The notes below the pieces were generated by a model. The model saw only the letters and a list, made by a program, of their open reading frames with translations, ran no database searches and was not told the DNA's origin. Shown one piece after another: positions 43,494-54,200 of a stretch of 64,000 nucleotides of DNA. Made by a program: the position numbers and the translations under genes. Origin of the DNA: Turritopsis dohrnii (lineage: Eukaryota; Cnidaria; Hydrozoa; Anthoathecata; Oceaniidae); the NCBI GenBank assembly GCA_027922465.2, contig BQMF02000164.1, positions 434,001 to 498,000 on the forward strand, given 5' to 3'. Within the stretch, counting starts at the first letter, position 1. The number at the start of each line of letters is the position of its first letter.

Positions 43494-45773
43494 TTATGAA
43501 AATTTAACTCTCCATCGAGTTGGTGGATGACACCTGTCTTCAGGCGATTGCTTTCCACAAATGCAGTTGTACGTGTTATCAGCAGCAAATCCCAATATAT
43601 CTCTTTCTTCATGTATTCGAAATGAAAAAGTGGAGCCACATGTTCCAATGAAATATCTATGGTGTAGAAAGTTTGATAAAAGATTCTGCTTTATGTGGAG
43701 TTACCCTACTTTGTCTTAACTCCTTTATCCAATCAATGCTAGCTTGTTAAAATAAACAAAAGGAAATCTTAAGTTACTACAATGTCCTTTGAAATTTTAA
43801 TGAAATTTAAATCAATTCAAGTTAAAAGAGACAAAACAAAAAGCTCCTACATTATTATTGGATTAAGTTAAATTAAAAGATTTCCTTGCAAAGAAAAAAA
43901 AACATAGTTCAGAATGAGTCAGTTGTTTAAATTTAATCAGTCACTAATGATTTATACCTTGCATGAGCCACTATCCATTGATCAATAATAGCTACCCCAC
44001 CATCTTTGAATTTTTCAATAACTTGTTTTGGTCGAGGAAATCGAAGTATTTTTGCAGCAAAATATGATTGTAATTCTTGCAGTTCTAAATGCATTATAAA
44101 AATTTGCAAAAATAATAAGAATTCAGCTCATAGAACAGAGTGGTTTTTTGTGCTAAAGCAAAATAAAAATTCAGTATAATACCTCTATCTGACCCATCAG
44201 TCGAAACATAAACTTTCTTCAATTTATATTTTTCAGTCATTTTCTTCACTTCTAATCCAATTTCTTCAATGGAAGGAATAGTTTCTTTATGAGCATATGT
44301 GTAATCACCCCTCCTCATATGTACACCAATGTATGGACCACCCAATGCTGATCCATCTTCTGGTACTTGTAACCTCCAGTCATTGTCATTGTATGGAGTT
44401 TTATCACTCTCATCATTTGATTTCAAGTGTTTGCTACGAAATTTGTCTCCTTCTTCTCTTAAATGTTTTGCAAACACCAAACTTCTACGTGCCTGAGTTT
44501 CAAGAAAATTCCAGGATGTATATGTGCACGAGGGAGTCTCTTATCATCTTTAAAATGATATTTATACTTACATTAAAAAACTCTATTCCACCATAATCTT
44601 TATGCAGCACCTGTTCAAATCGCTCAATAAAAACAGAACTAAAGAGCAAAAATACAATATTATAACAAAACATTTGGAATATGTATTTATGAAGTTCTTA
44701 ATTACAAATATTGCTATTGATTATATGAAAACATAAAACCATACATTAGGGTACACTAAAAAAATATGTTTAGTTAGCATCATTTTATATAACTTGAAAG
44801 AACGAGTTGGTTGATCAATCTGTTATAAATTTCAGAAACGTTTTCTGCAATTTCCTTCTTCACTGCTAACTTTACAGGGCACAAATATTTAAATATGACA
44901 GACCCATTTCGAAAACTGTTCCACAAGTCTTTGAGTTGGAAATGCTCTGATAGGTCTACCTAAAATTCAGTCACTTTACCTATGACTTTATTTCCAGTGC
45001 TCATTTAACCTCTCATCCCTATATTTGTGCCTTGTAAAGCTAGCAGACTCTTGTTGATGTTTGCCAACACAAACGAGTTTCACTTTAACAAAAGAATTTT
45101 GAAAGCACATCAAATGATCATTTTACCGCGAATCTATCTGCTTCAAGAAATCAGCTAACACTGTATTATGTCCTTGAACACTGACACAGTCAAATTTCCT
45201 TGCAAAAATATCATCAATGCTCCAGAAATATCCAACAAAAGTTCCATCCTTTTCCTTTCTATATTGGGGGCTTTCTTTGCACTCTCCAAACTCAACAAGC
45301 TCTTTCCAACCACCTTTAAACATATCTGGATGTCTTTGCAAATACAAAACATGATCTATACCAGTGGAACCTGTGTGAGCAATAAAGTCATCAAACTCAA
45401 TAACAGGCACATAAAGGTTCATATTTTCAAGATCAAAGAAATATCTCCAAGGGGTTGCCTCCTGTCTTATGTAGCGTGATCGCCAGTGGTATAGATGTCT
45501 CCATGGAGGTAACACAAGAACCCAATCTTCTCCTCTATCATTCAAGTATTTTACCAGATTTGCGGCACGTACGTAGACATCTCTTCTCAAGTTAAATCCT
45601 TCACCTGGGTTAACATCATAAATCAAAAATCTGGTTCGAGAAGTCAAATTAAGTTTTTCTATATCAAACTTCGGTATATTCAAAGGTGAACTATAAGACT
45701 GGTCGTGACCATTAACACAAGTGTGCAAGACACAAATATAAATTGCGAATATCAGAATTTTTTTCTCGGCCAT
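43494..45773 (-). CDS. POFUT2: GDP-fucose protein O-fucosyltransferase 2
   Basis: Five exons: 45127-45773, 44572-44638, 44183-44492, 43958-44084 and 43494-43656, joining in frame to 437 aa (human 429). POFUT2 adds O-fucose to Ser/Thr in folded thrombospondin type 1 repeats in the endoplasmic reticulum. Residues 1-22 form a signal peptide (MAEKKILIFAIYICVLHTCV). The GT68 core is clear: FLIYDVNPGEGFNLRRDVYV, WVLVLPPWRHLYHW, IPVIEF-like VPVIEFDDFIA, VFAKHLREEGDKFR, LGGPYIGVHMRRGDY (the GDP-fucose-binding motif with the conserved Arg), [30 protein letters not shown] and STFSFRIHEERDILG. The catalytic Glu of the family falls in NPGEGFN. Conserved cysteines are present near the end. No ER-retrieval tail is visible (ends RWRVKFS). 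Confidence 0.95.
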
Positions 45774-45871
45774 CTTTTTTCTGCAAGCAAGGCGAACACG
45801 TTGTTGATTATTATTGTTGTTTTTTTTAAGTGCGACTTAAGTCAAAATTAACGGGGCGCCAAAACACGCAC

Positions 45872-45883
45872 GCCGCCATTTTG
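45872..45883 (-). promoter_or_regulatory. YY1-like CAAAATGGCGGC motif upstream of POFUT2
   Basis: On the minus strand CAAAATGGCGGC lies about 100 bp upstream of the POFUT2 start in a locally GC-rich stretch. It matches the consensus of YY1-type core promoter elements common at housekeeping genes. Function inferred from motif and position only. Confidence 0.35.
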
Positions 45884-46687
45884 AGCGTGCGTGTGTGACG
45901 GGCTCAACTGAGGAGGAGTGGGGGGAGGAACTGTCACTTTTTATTCCTGCGCGTATATGTTGTGTTGTTTAAGGCGTGAGTAAAGGAAACGTTCTTGAAA
46001 ATCTTGCATTTTTATTATTTTTCACTAATCCAATGTAAAATGGCCTAAACTTTCGAATGGTGCAATTGTTTTTAGGGCAAAATAACTTGGAAATTTGTTT
46101 TTTTTTTTCTTCGTTTAAAAAACATTCCTTTTCCTGTTTATCACTTCATTAACCTTGTATCATATAAAACATACGATCAAACAATACACGTCACGAGAAC
46201 ACCCCCATTGAGGATAAAATATTAAGTAAAGTTAGGTGAAGAATGTGTTAAACATTGAGGAGAGGCGGCTAGTATTAACAAAATTTTGCATGGGAAAGAA
46301 TTTGCAGTAGAATTTTTAAGTTTTATCGATATTATTCAACTGGCAAAAATTTTCAATTATTTTAATCTAAAGCAAAAATGACAAATGTCGCGAGAATTTG
46401 CTCCGCTTATTCTGTGGTAAACCTCGAGCACAGCTTCATTTTAATACGCATTTTCATCATTCAAAAACATTTAAAGAAATAAGGTTCGCTCAAACCCAAC
46501 CTCAAATCCAGTTTTTTTGTCTTTTTGATATTGTCATAAATATAAACAGTGGAACAAAAGAACTGAAAACATGAAAAAATATATGAAGCCGCCTTCAAAG
46601 GCTTTTGTTTACATGTATGTATAAATAAGACGTGTCGATTATGCTTTTCTGATACTTTTAAATCGGGTATTTTCTGATAACACGTAA

Positions 46688-46801
46688 ACCAAATGGGCAA
46701 AAAGTCACTGCGACGAAGAGCATACTTATTGAAACAGTGTGTATATTTCTTTAGAAATGCACTCCTGCGCAGAGATTTTTCAGTTAAACTGCCCACTTGG
46801 A
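46688..46801 (-). mobile_element. Foldback MITE family copy
   Basis: CCAAATGGGCAAAAAGTCAC start, GCGACGAAGAGCAT, GTGTATATTTCTTTAGAAAT, GCCCACTTGG end. Confidence 0.85.
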
Positions 46802-47225
46802 AACAAAGCCCGATTCGTGGAATTATTAGGCAGTATTTTTTTCGAAAGTGAAATTTTCAATTTACATTTTACAGAAAAATATTCTTTATCGAAATATAAA
46901 CCGAACAGGTAGATCAATACAATTAATACAAATCGAATCATTAAAAAGTACTATATAGAACATCTATAAATACAAAAATTTGATATCGAAAATAAGTGCA
47001 AAGGTATCGTGACATACGATATCTTCCACGTTCATTCTCGACATCAGTGGCAAAATAGATTTAAAAATAGTTTTTCTATCCTCTTTAGACAACAGTAAAA
47101 TAAGGGGGTGCGGATTTACGATATATATATAAAAAATCAGACTTTATCTTTTTTTATTTCTCGGCATAAACATATAAGACCGATATGCTATTGCTACAAA
47201 ATGAGCACGAACTGAAATGTGAAAG

Positions 47226-47344
47226 ACAGTGGGCAATATCGTCAAAAAGTCACTGCAACGAAGAGCATTTTCATTGAAATAATGTGTATGTTTCTTTAGA
47301 AATGCATTCCTTCGCAGAGATTTTTCAACAAATTTGCCCACTGG
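47226..47344 (-). mobile_element. Foldback MITE family copy
   Basis: CAGTGGGCAATATCGTCAAA start, AACGAAGAGCATTTTCATTG, CATTCCTTCGCAGAGATTTT, AATTTGCCCACTG end. Confidence 0.9.
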
Positions 47345-47493
47345 AAAAAGGAAATGGACATAGGTCGCATATGCAGATTGACGGAAAGGAAAAGTTTAAT
47401 CTTTTGGCGTTAGGTACAAATGGGACACATGTACAGAATATTTATCAGTAACGTTGACCACTCTTTGCTGTTTCATATTTAAACTGCTTCGAT

Positions 47494-47614
47494 CCCAATG
47501 GGCAAAATCGTCAAAAAAGCACTGTGACGAAGAGCATTTTTTAATGAAATAGTGTGTATATTTTTGTAGAATTGTACTCCGTTGTAGTGAATTTTTAACA
47601 AATTTTCCCACTGG
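47494..47614 (-). mobile_element. Foldback MITE family copy, complete ends
   Basis: CCCAATGGGCAAAATCGTCA at one end and TTTTCCCACTGGG at the other (121 bp). Internal TGTGACGAAGAGCATTTTTT and AGTGTGTATATTT are conserved; the core palindrome is altered here (TTTTTGTAGAATT). Confidence 0.9.
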
Positions 47615-47702
47615 GTCATGTGCTATTCATAAAATAAGGGATAGCATACAAACATAATACATAAAATGACGATTGCAGTTGTTGAAATCATCAGATTAAA
47701 CA

Positions 47703-47790
47703 CAGCAAAATCCCGATAAATCGAGTGCACGATAACTCGTGTAAACAGTAACAACAGGTTATTAGGACTCGATTTATCGGGGGTTTACTG
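47703..47790. mobile_element. 88-bp inverted-repeat element (CCCGATAAATCGAGT arms)
   Basis: CAGCAAAATCCCGATAAATC at the left and the complement CAGTAAACCCCCGATAAATC at the right, with CGAGT completing both arms. Tiny foldback, no coding capacity. Confidence 0.75.
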
Positions 47791-47955
47791 CTCCATCGCT
47801 AGAATTTTGTCGATTGTTCATTTTGAATCCAGTGAAATTCCTAGAAAAGGAAAGATGAAGAAATCTCATAAAATGCTAAGCAACAATTCAGAAAACATAA
47901 AAAAAAAACATGCAGCAGTGATCGCAAAAAGAAGAATGGAAACAACAACACAACA

Positions 47956-48063
47956 AAATGGGCAAAATCATGAAAAGTCACGGTATCGAAGAGAAAAAGT
48001 GTGTATATTTCTATAGAAATGCACTCCTTCGCAGACATTTTTCTGCAATTTTGCTCATTGCGA
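47956..48063 (-). mobile_element. Foldback MITE family copy
   Basis: AAATGGGCAAAATCATGAAA, then CGGTATCGAAGAG, TATTTCTATAGAAATGCACT, CCTTCGCAGACATTTTT and a TTTTGCTCATTG end. The central A-rich part is shortened. Confidence 0.8.
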
Positions 48064-48271
48064 TGCCTGGTGATTTTGTGATTCCCGCGAAACAACATCC
48101 CGATGCTCGCCGATGACAATCTCGGTAAAAAGCGCATGATTGGAGTCAAAAGCATTGGTTTGTCAGTGAAATTAATGAAATATGAATGACACAATTAGCA
48201 GCGGAGTCAACAAAACCAGTTTCTTCATTCAACCTGTTTAGGATGGCATTAGTCACTAACCACGACACTGT

Positions 48272-51200
48272 TCAAGCCTTCTCTTTGAATGTGGTTAACA
48301 AGACATCACTCTCCTGAATACATGAACCAAAACAAAAATAATGTTATTAGAGGTTATTATGTTAGTGTTATAGAAAACTGAAAATGTCATGAATAAAGCA
48401 TCACAGTACCTTAGATTGACTTCCATGGCGATTCCTGGATAATCTCTTCACCAACCAGTTCTCGCTGTAGTCATATGTTAGATTACTCAAAAAACGACGT
48501 TCATCTAAATAAATTCCAAAAATAAGATCATCCTTTAATTAAGAAAGAATACGACAGGGTTCGCACAGCCTTTAACCTAAGATACTCCTTGACTGTTCCT
48601 GGAGAGTATAGGACTATTTCCTTGAATAAAATCCTGAAAATGAGAAATGTTTTTCCCTGACTTTCTGGTTAAAGGCACATCTCCTTGCCTGACTTTGAGT
48701 TAACAGCTCCTGATACATGTATCAATATAAAGAAACTTCAAGCTTAGGGTAACGTAAACAAGAACTTTTCTCGAAAAAAAACTATTAGAACGCAATAAAT
48801 AACCATTTTCATCTCGCTTCAAACTAACTGGGACAAAAAATCAACAACAAAAAAACAACAACAAACAACCAAAAAAAGCTAGAACAGGAACAGAAACAGT
48901 TCAGCACTCCTATTTCAGACTTTTCTTCATCTTTCCCAGATTTTTAAAAAATTCCTTGACCTTCACTGACTTTCCCTGACTGCATGACATATGAACGTGG
49001 GGGCGTATAATTTCAAACAGAAAAATTGTTAGTTAGACAAATTCCATTTCTGTTAGCACCGATTCTGGCCTAACAGCTTTTTATGTAGCATCTATTTTGT
49101 ATCGCTTCGTTGCCATGACTTCCTCTTTTTGTGTTTTATAACTATATAGCATAGTTTATGGCTTTAAGGCTTTTGTATCACGTGCGAGTTGTTGGGTTGC
49201 ACCTTATGTCCTTTTGCTCTGTCTTCTTCAGCTTTGTAATGGTCCATTGTTTCGGTTCGTACGCGCCTTTTTTTATGGTCTTTGAACATAGTTTTTTTTT
49301 CTTATATTTTAGCCGTTGGAAATATAAGTTCTGACGTGTACTTATTATTAATAGCCTGTGTGTCGGCCCTCACAATGTCACATTTTAAACTGAAAGGTTA
49401 TTTAGCTCAAGAGCACAAACTGCAGATGACATTGACAACTTAATTTCTGTTGAAATTCCGGATCCCGCCCAGTCGGCAAAATCGTCAAAAAGTCACTATG
49501 ACGGAGAGAAGTTGTATTGAAATTGTGTGCATATTTATATAGAAATGCACTCCTTCGCAGAGGTTTTTTAACAAATGTGCCGGCTGGGCGAACAGGAAAC
49601 ACTTAAATTGTTTGTCATACTTGCATTTTCCACTTACATCCAATGAAAAGAAGCGACTTACAACAATTTCTTGTACAAAGACTCACAAAATAACCAACCA
49701 GATATGAAATGGTTATACAAATAAGGCCATGCCAAACATAAGATATGCTGAATACGTTTGCGAATGGATCACTATAGAGAAAAGAAAGCGCTAAAAATTT
49801 GAAAAGTATTTACCATAGATATGTTTCTAAATTACAAATCTCTTTTTTCCACTTCAAATTTAAAGGGAAAAAACCCATCTACCTGTGATCTGGGTCCTTT
49901 GGATAGATGATCCCATTTGTCAGAGTTTTATTGAAGAACCTACAACCCCTGATCGATATTGGTGGGGATTGACGATCAGGCGGATAAAAAAACTGCCCTA
50001 TTGCATATAGGAGACCAAAAATAAATCCAACGAGACCACCTGATAGCGCTCCCTAGAAATAAAAACAGCACCGGATTCTAGGTCTTTCCTTCAGAACCAT
50101 ATGTATAAGGGTTGGCGTTCACAAGCTATAAGACTGAATTATAAAACTCATTTATGCATTAAGGCAACCTAATTGGTTTCTAACTCAGAAATTTGAACCA
50201 ACAATATTAAAAATGTGTGCATTTATACCAGAAATGTGTTAGTAATAACTCAAAATTTCCGAGTTAATAACTGGAAAAAAGTAAAGAATTAATTATCATG
50301 AGTTGGTGAGACGTAGACACAGTGGTCACAAAATCCATTTCAGTTTGATTGATAGAGTGAGATTCACAACATGTCAAGTCCATAGGATGATTTTTAATCT
50401 GGTAGAGTAAGAAATCAGCATGAATGGCAACACATAATAAACAGTAAGGGAAGACAAAATGAATGGCAACACATAAAATAACGAATAACAATGGATAACT
50501 TACACATGAATTAGCAGTAGTCGTGAATATGCCTAGGGCAAACATTGCAAAGTAGGGTCCACCAACTATTCCAAAGAGTTGAATCGTAAGCTAAATCCCA
50601 AAAGATCTCGTGATAAATGAAAGTAAGGTACCAAAGATGTTTCAGGTCCATGAAAATCCAAGACATTACACACCTTGATAACAAACTTTCCCAGTTTTGG
50701 GACAATAAATGCAAATCCAGTTATGAAGATACCATCGAACACAGCTGAAGTATAAATTTAATAAAATGGAAGGGAATCAAGAGGAACTATCAGCTTACTT
50801 TGTTCAAAATACTGTTGGACAAACACAAATATCATAATTTACAGCTTGAAAGCAAGACGATAGCAGTTGCGACGTAATTTCCAAAACAATTTTGTGCTTT
50901 TTATATATTTCCCCATAGGGCGAAATATATGTTAAAACCAGCATTTTCCTTCTTCTTCTTCTTCTCCGTTCACTTTTATAGCCGCGGTTCAGTATTGAAT
51001 TTTTGGCTACACATAGTAGATAAGAATAGAGGCTAGTGTACCGTGAAGTAGTACGCCATTTTGTTTCAGTCAGTGCAGATGGGCTTTAGAAGACTTTGCT
51101 TTTTTCTGCAAACTTTTAAAATGATTTAATAGATGAAACGTTAAATGATGGAAATAAATCGTTTTATTTCTTAAAAAGCTTTGTAAAAACTTTTTAATGA

Positions 51201-54200
51201 ACGTGTAAAAAACAGAAAAACATCTGATATTGATGATATTTTGATATTTTTTATATATTTCTCCATAGGGCGAAATATATGTTAAAACCGGCAGTTTCCT
51301 TCTTCATCATCATCTTCTCCGTTCACTTTTATAGCCTCGGTTCAGTATTGAAGTTAGGCCTACTCAAGATAGATAAGAATAGAGGCTAGTCTTCAGTGAA
51401 GTAGTGCGCCATTTTTTTCAGTCAGTGCAGTTGGGCAGTGGAAGAGTTTTGCATTGTCTCCTAGCTTTTAAGATGATTCAAGAGATTCAAACGTTAAATG
51501 ATGGAAATAAAAACGTTTTAATTCAATGTTTTTCTAAAAGTTTTGTTAACACTTTTGAATGAACGCAAAAGAGAAAACAAAAAGGGAGATATGTCACGGA
51601 CGTTTTTTTTTTTGTTGATATGATGGATGGTAATTAGATGCTTGGAACAGTAGAGCATTGAATCTGTGATTTCAGTGCAAATTTGAAAGTTCATCATTAA
51701 AAACCAAGCTGAAGACTTATTTGTATTTTACATCCTGATGTAATGTAGCCCAACTGCTGAAAACACGTATAGATGTACAACCATATGAAGGAAACCCTTT
51801 TTACATGTGGTGGACAACAACCAGTTGTTAATTCAAGGAGTACATTACAAGAATTGCAAGTAAAAACCTGATGTTGCATTTGCAAAAAGAAGTTCAGGAA
51901 ACCAATTAATACATAAAATATTAAATACACACAGGATTGAGACATTTATAGAAAGAATCTGGTTGAATGTGCCTCCGGGATAGTCGTGTAATCCAACAAT
52001 ATTCATTCAATTCCATGATCACGTATACTGTTTTGATATTGTATATGATATTTTATTTCGTATATATAATGTCAATTTTCCTTACAAGAACAAACATAAA
52101 TCAAAACACATTCCAACATTACAGTCTGTATCTTGAATAAATATTGGTATTCCGCAAAATTTTCGAAAATTTTTCATCCGCAAAGATTTACCCTGCTGCA
52201 AAATGCTCAAATTTTTTTTACCCTTAAAGAATTGGTTTTTCACGTTTCACTTTGCATGAAAGTCTTGTGTTTACAAAACGTTTGGAAAATGATATATAAG
52301 GAAAGAAGTCAAGGTTTCATCTAAGGACTTATTTATTACTCTTTGTCAATAACAATAGAATCAGCATCTGCACTTGCAACAGGTTTCGTGCTTCGTACTG
52401 TTGCCTTTACTTTAAGAAACGATGTCTGTGGAGGTATAACAGTTTCTATTGTTATTTGCACTTTACCTTTATGGAAAGTAGACCTAGACTGATTAACCTT
52501 CCCTGAACAAAGATAAGACCCAGCAACATTGTCTGTTTATTACAGTTTAGTATTCTGTTTTGATATTATAGCTGGTGAGAAATAGATGTTATTCCATAAA
52601 TCTGCTATTTCCATTCCAACTAAAGTTTGTATATACAATACACCCAGGCACTGAATTAGAATTTATTAAAAATTTCTTGCATCCACAAAAATTAATTCTG
52701 CAAAATCTCTTAGTAATTTATCGGCAAAAATATATTCCACAAAAATTTCTTCCGCAAACAATTTCTTCTTTTAAGGTAATTTAAATCAAGCCGAAACAAA
52801 AACTTCTACTTCCAGATATGCAGTGGGTGAATATATTTTTTTGAATCAGAGATGTTTATTTTGAATATATACTTGAATTTAATTTTATAAATTGTGATTT
52901 TTTCTTCCTAAATTTGAAATGCTACACATAATAATTTTTAGTAAAAATTGGTTTTTGATTGCTTTTGATAGTTATTTGCTAAAATGCCCACCCCCAAAGG
53001 TTTGACAATTTTCTTTTCATCTTTTGTTAACCTTTATACAAATTTGATTTTATAATTTTGTAAGATGGTTTCATCTGAGTTTAAGCAAGTGTTCTGTTGA
53101 ATTACATCTGATCTGTGATTTTATGGTTAAAAGGATATGAAGCTTGTCTTCAGCATAAATAATGATCTTATGTTTATTATGACGAAATTGCCTTATATTG
53201 TTCTGCAAAAAGATTATTCCAGTTGTTTAAGGGGAAATATTAGTCGCATTTAGGTCTTACAGTTTTTCGCTATGTCCATAGTAAATTCTGAGTCACTTTT
53301 TAACTCCTTGGCAAACATTGAGAGAAATCTTATCATTTGACCATGTACATCTTCATTTCATAAGTCGTTTTGTAGTATTAACCCTGATTAGTATGGACAG
53401 CGTTTTTATCTGAACATCAGCTTGATAGTAGATATACCACTGTAATTATAATGATACATTTTTCTTGTTATCAATGTACACACAATAATTGATAAAATGT
53501 TTGCAACTTTGGGGAAATATATAGTCGCATTTTTGCGAATCTTGTTTCAGTTTGTAAAAACTTTTTAATGAACGTGTAAAAAACAGAAAAACATCTGATA
53601 TTGATGATATTTTGTTTTTGTTGAAAACAATGTGTTATGATGATTGGTATTAAATGCTTGGAACAAGAAACCATTGAAGCTGTGATTTCAGTGCAAAGGT
53701 GAAAATTCATTATCAATAGCCAGGGTGCAGATTTATTTAGTAGTATACAAAAAACAGCAAGTAAATATATGATGTCGTATATCCAATAATAATGTTTTAA
53801 TACACAGAGGATTGATACAAATCTTGAAATTGAAAGAATGCTGGTCAAGTGAGCTTCTCTGGATGGTTGTTTAATTCAACAACAGAAACATAGTTTACTA
53901 TGAATGAAGTATATGGTCATGCATCAGTATACATTTAATGCTGTTTATCATATTTTATTTTGCAAAAGTAAATACATATGACTGTCAATTTTCCTTTTAC
54001 GAACAACGAACATAAATCAAAACACAATCCAACATGACAGTCTGTAAATTAAATCAAGCCAGAACACGACCTTCTGCTTTCAGCTATGTATTGATTTGGT
54101 TATGGATGTGTATTTTCACTACCAAAATCTGTTTTTGTTTTTCAGTTTGGGATTTACAAAGGTTTACAATTTTTATCACATAACACAATGAGTGTGAACA

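Larger units (their letters stand above)
45774..48271. other. Region between POFUT2 and the SLC5 gene, MITE cluster
   Basis: The first 200 bp are GC-richer and probably hold the POFUT2 promoter. The rest is AT-rich and carries four foldback MITE copies within 1.4 kb and a small 88-bp inverted-repeat element at 47703-47790. The 111-codon frame at 46461-46796 is made partly of MITE sequence and is not a gene. Confidence 0.55.

Noticed and set aside
44870..44965. Exon-like segment in POFUT2 intron 1
   Set aside because: Has an acceptor-like start and a short open frame, but exons 1 and 2 join directly in frame with the family sequence and nothing is missing.
45774..45900. A CpG-rich bidirectional promoter for POFUT2 and another gene
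   Set aside because: No gene is visible on the opposite side; only the POFUT2-proximal motif is supportable.
46461..49602. A shared peptide (GKFVEKSLRRSAFL...NALRRSDFLTIL) readable across several MITE copies as small ORFs
   Set aside because: It follows from the DNA similarity of the foldback copies; frames are broken in other copies and the ORFs run into unrelated flanks with no common start.
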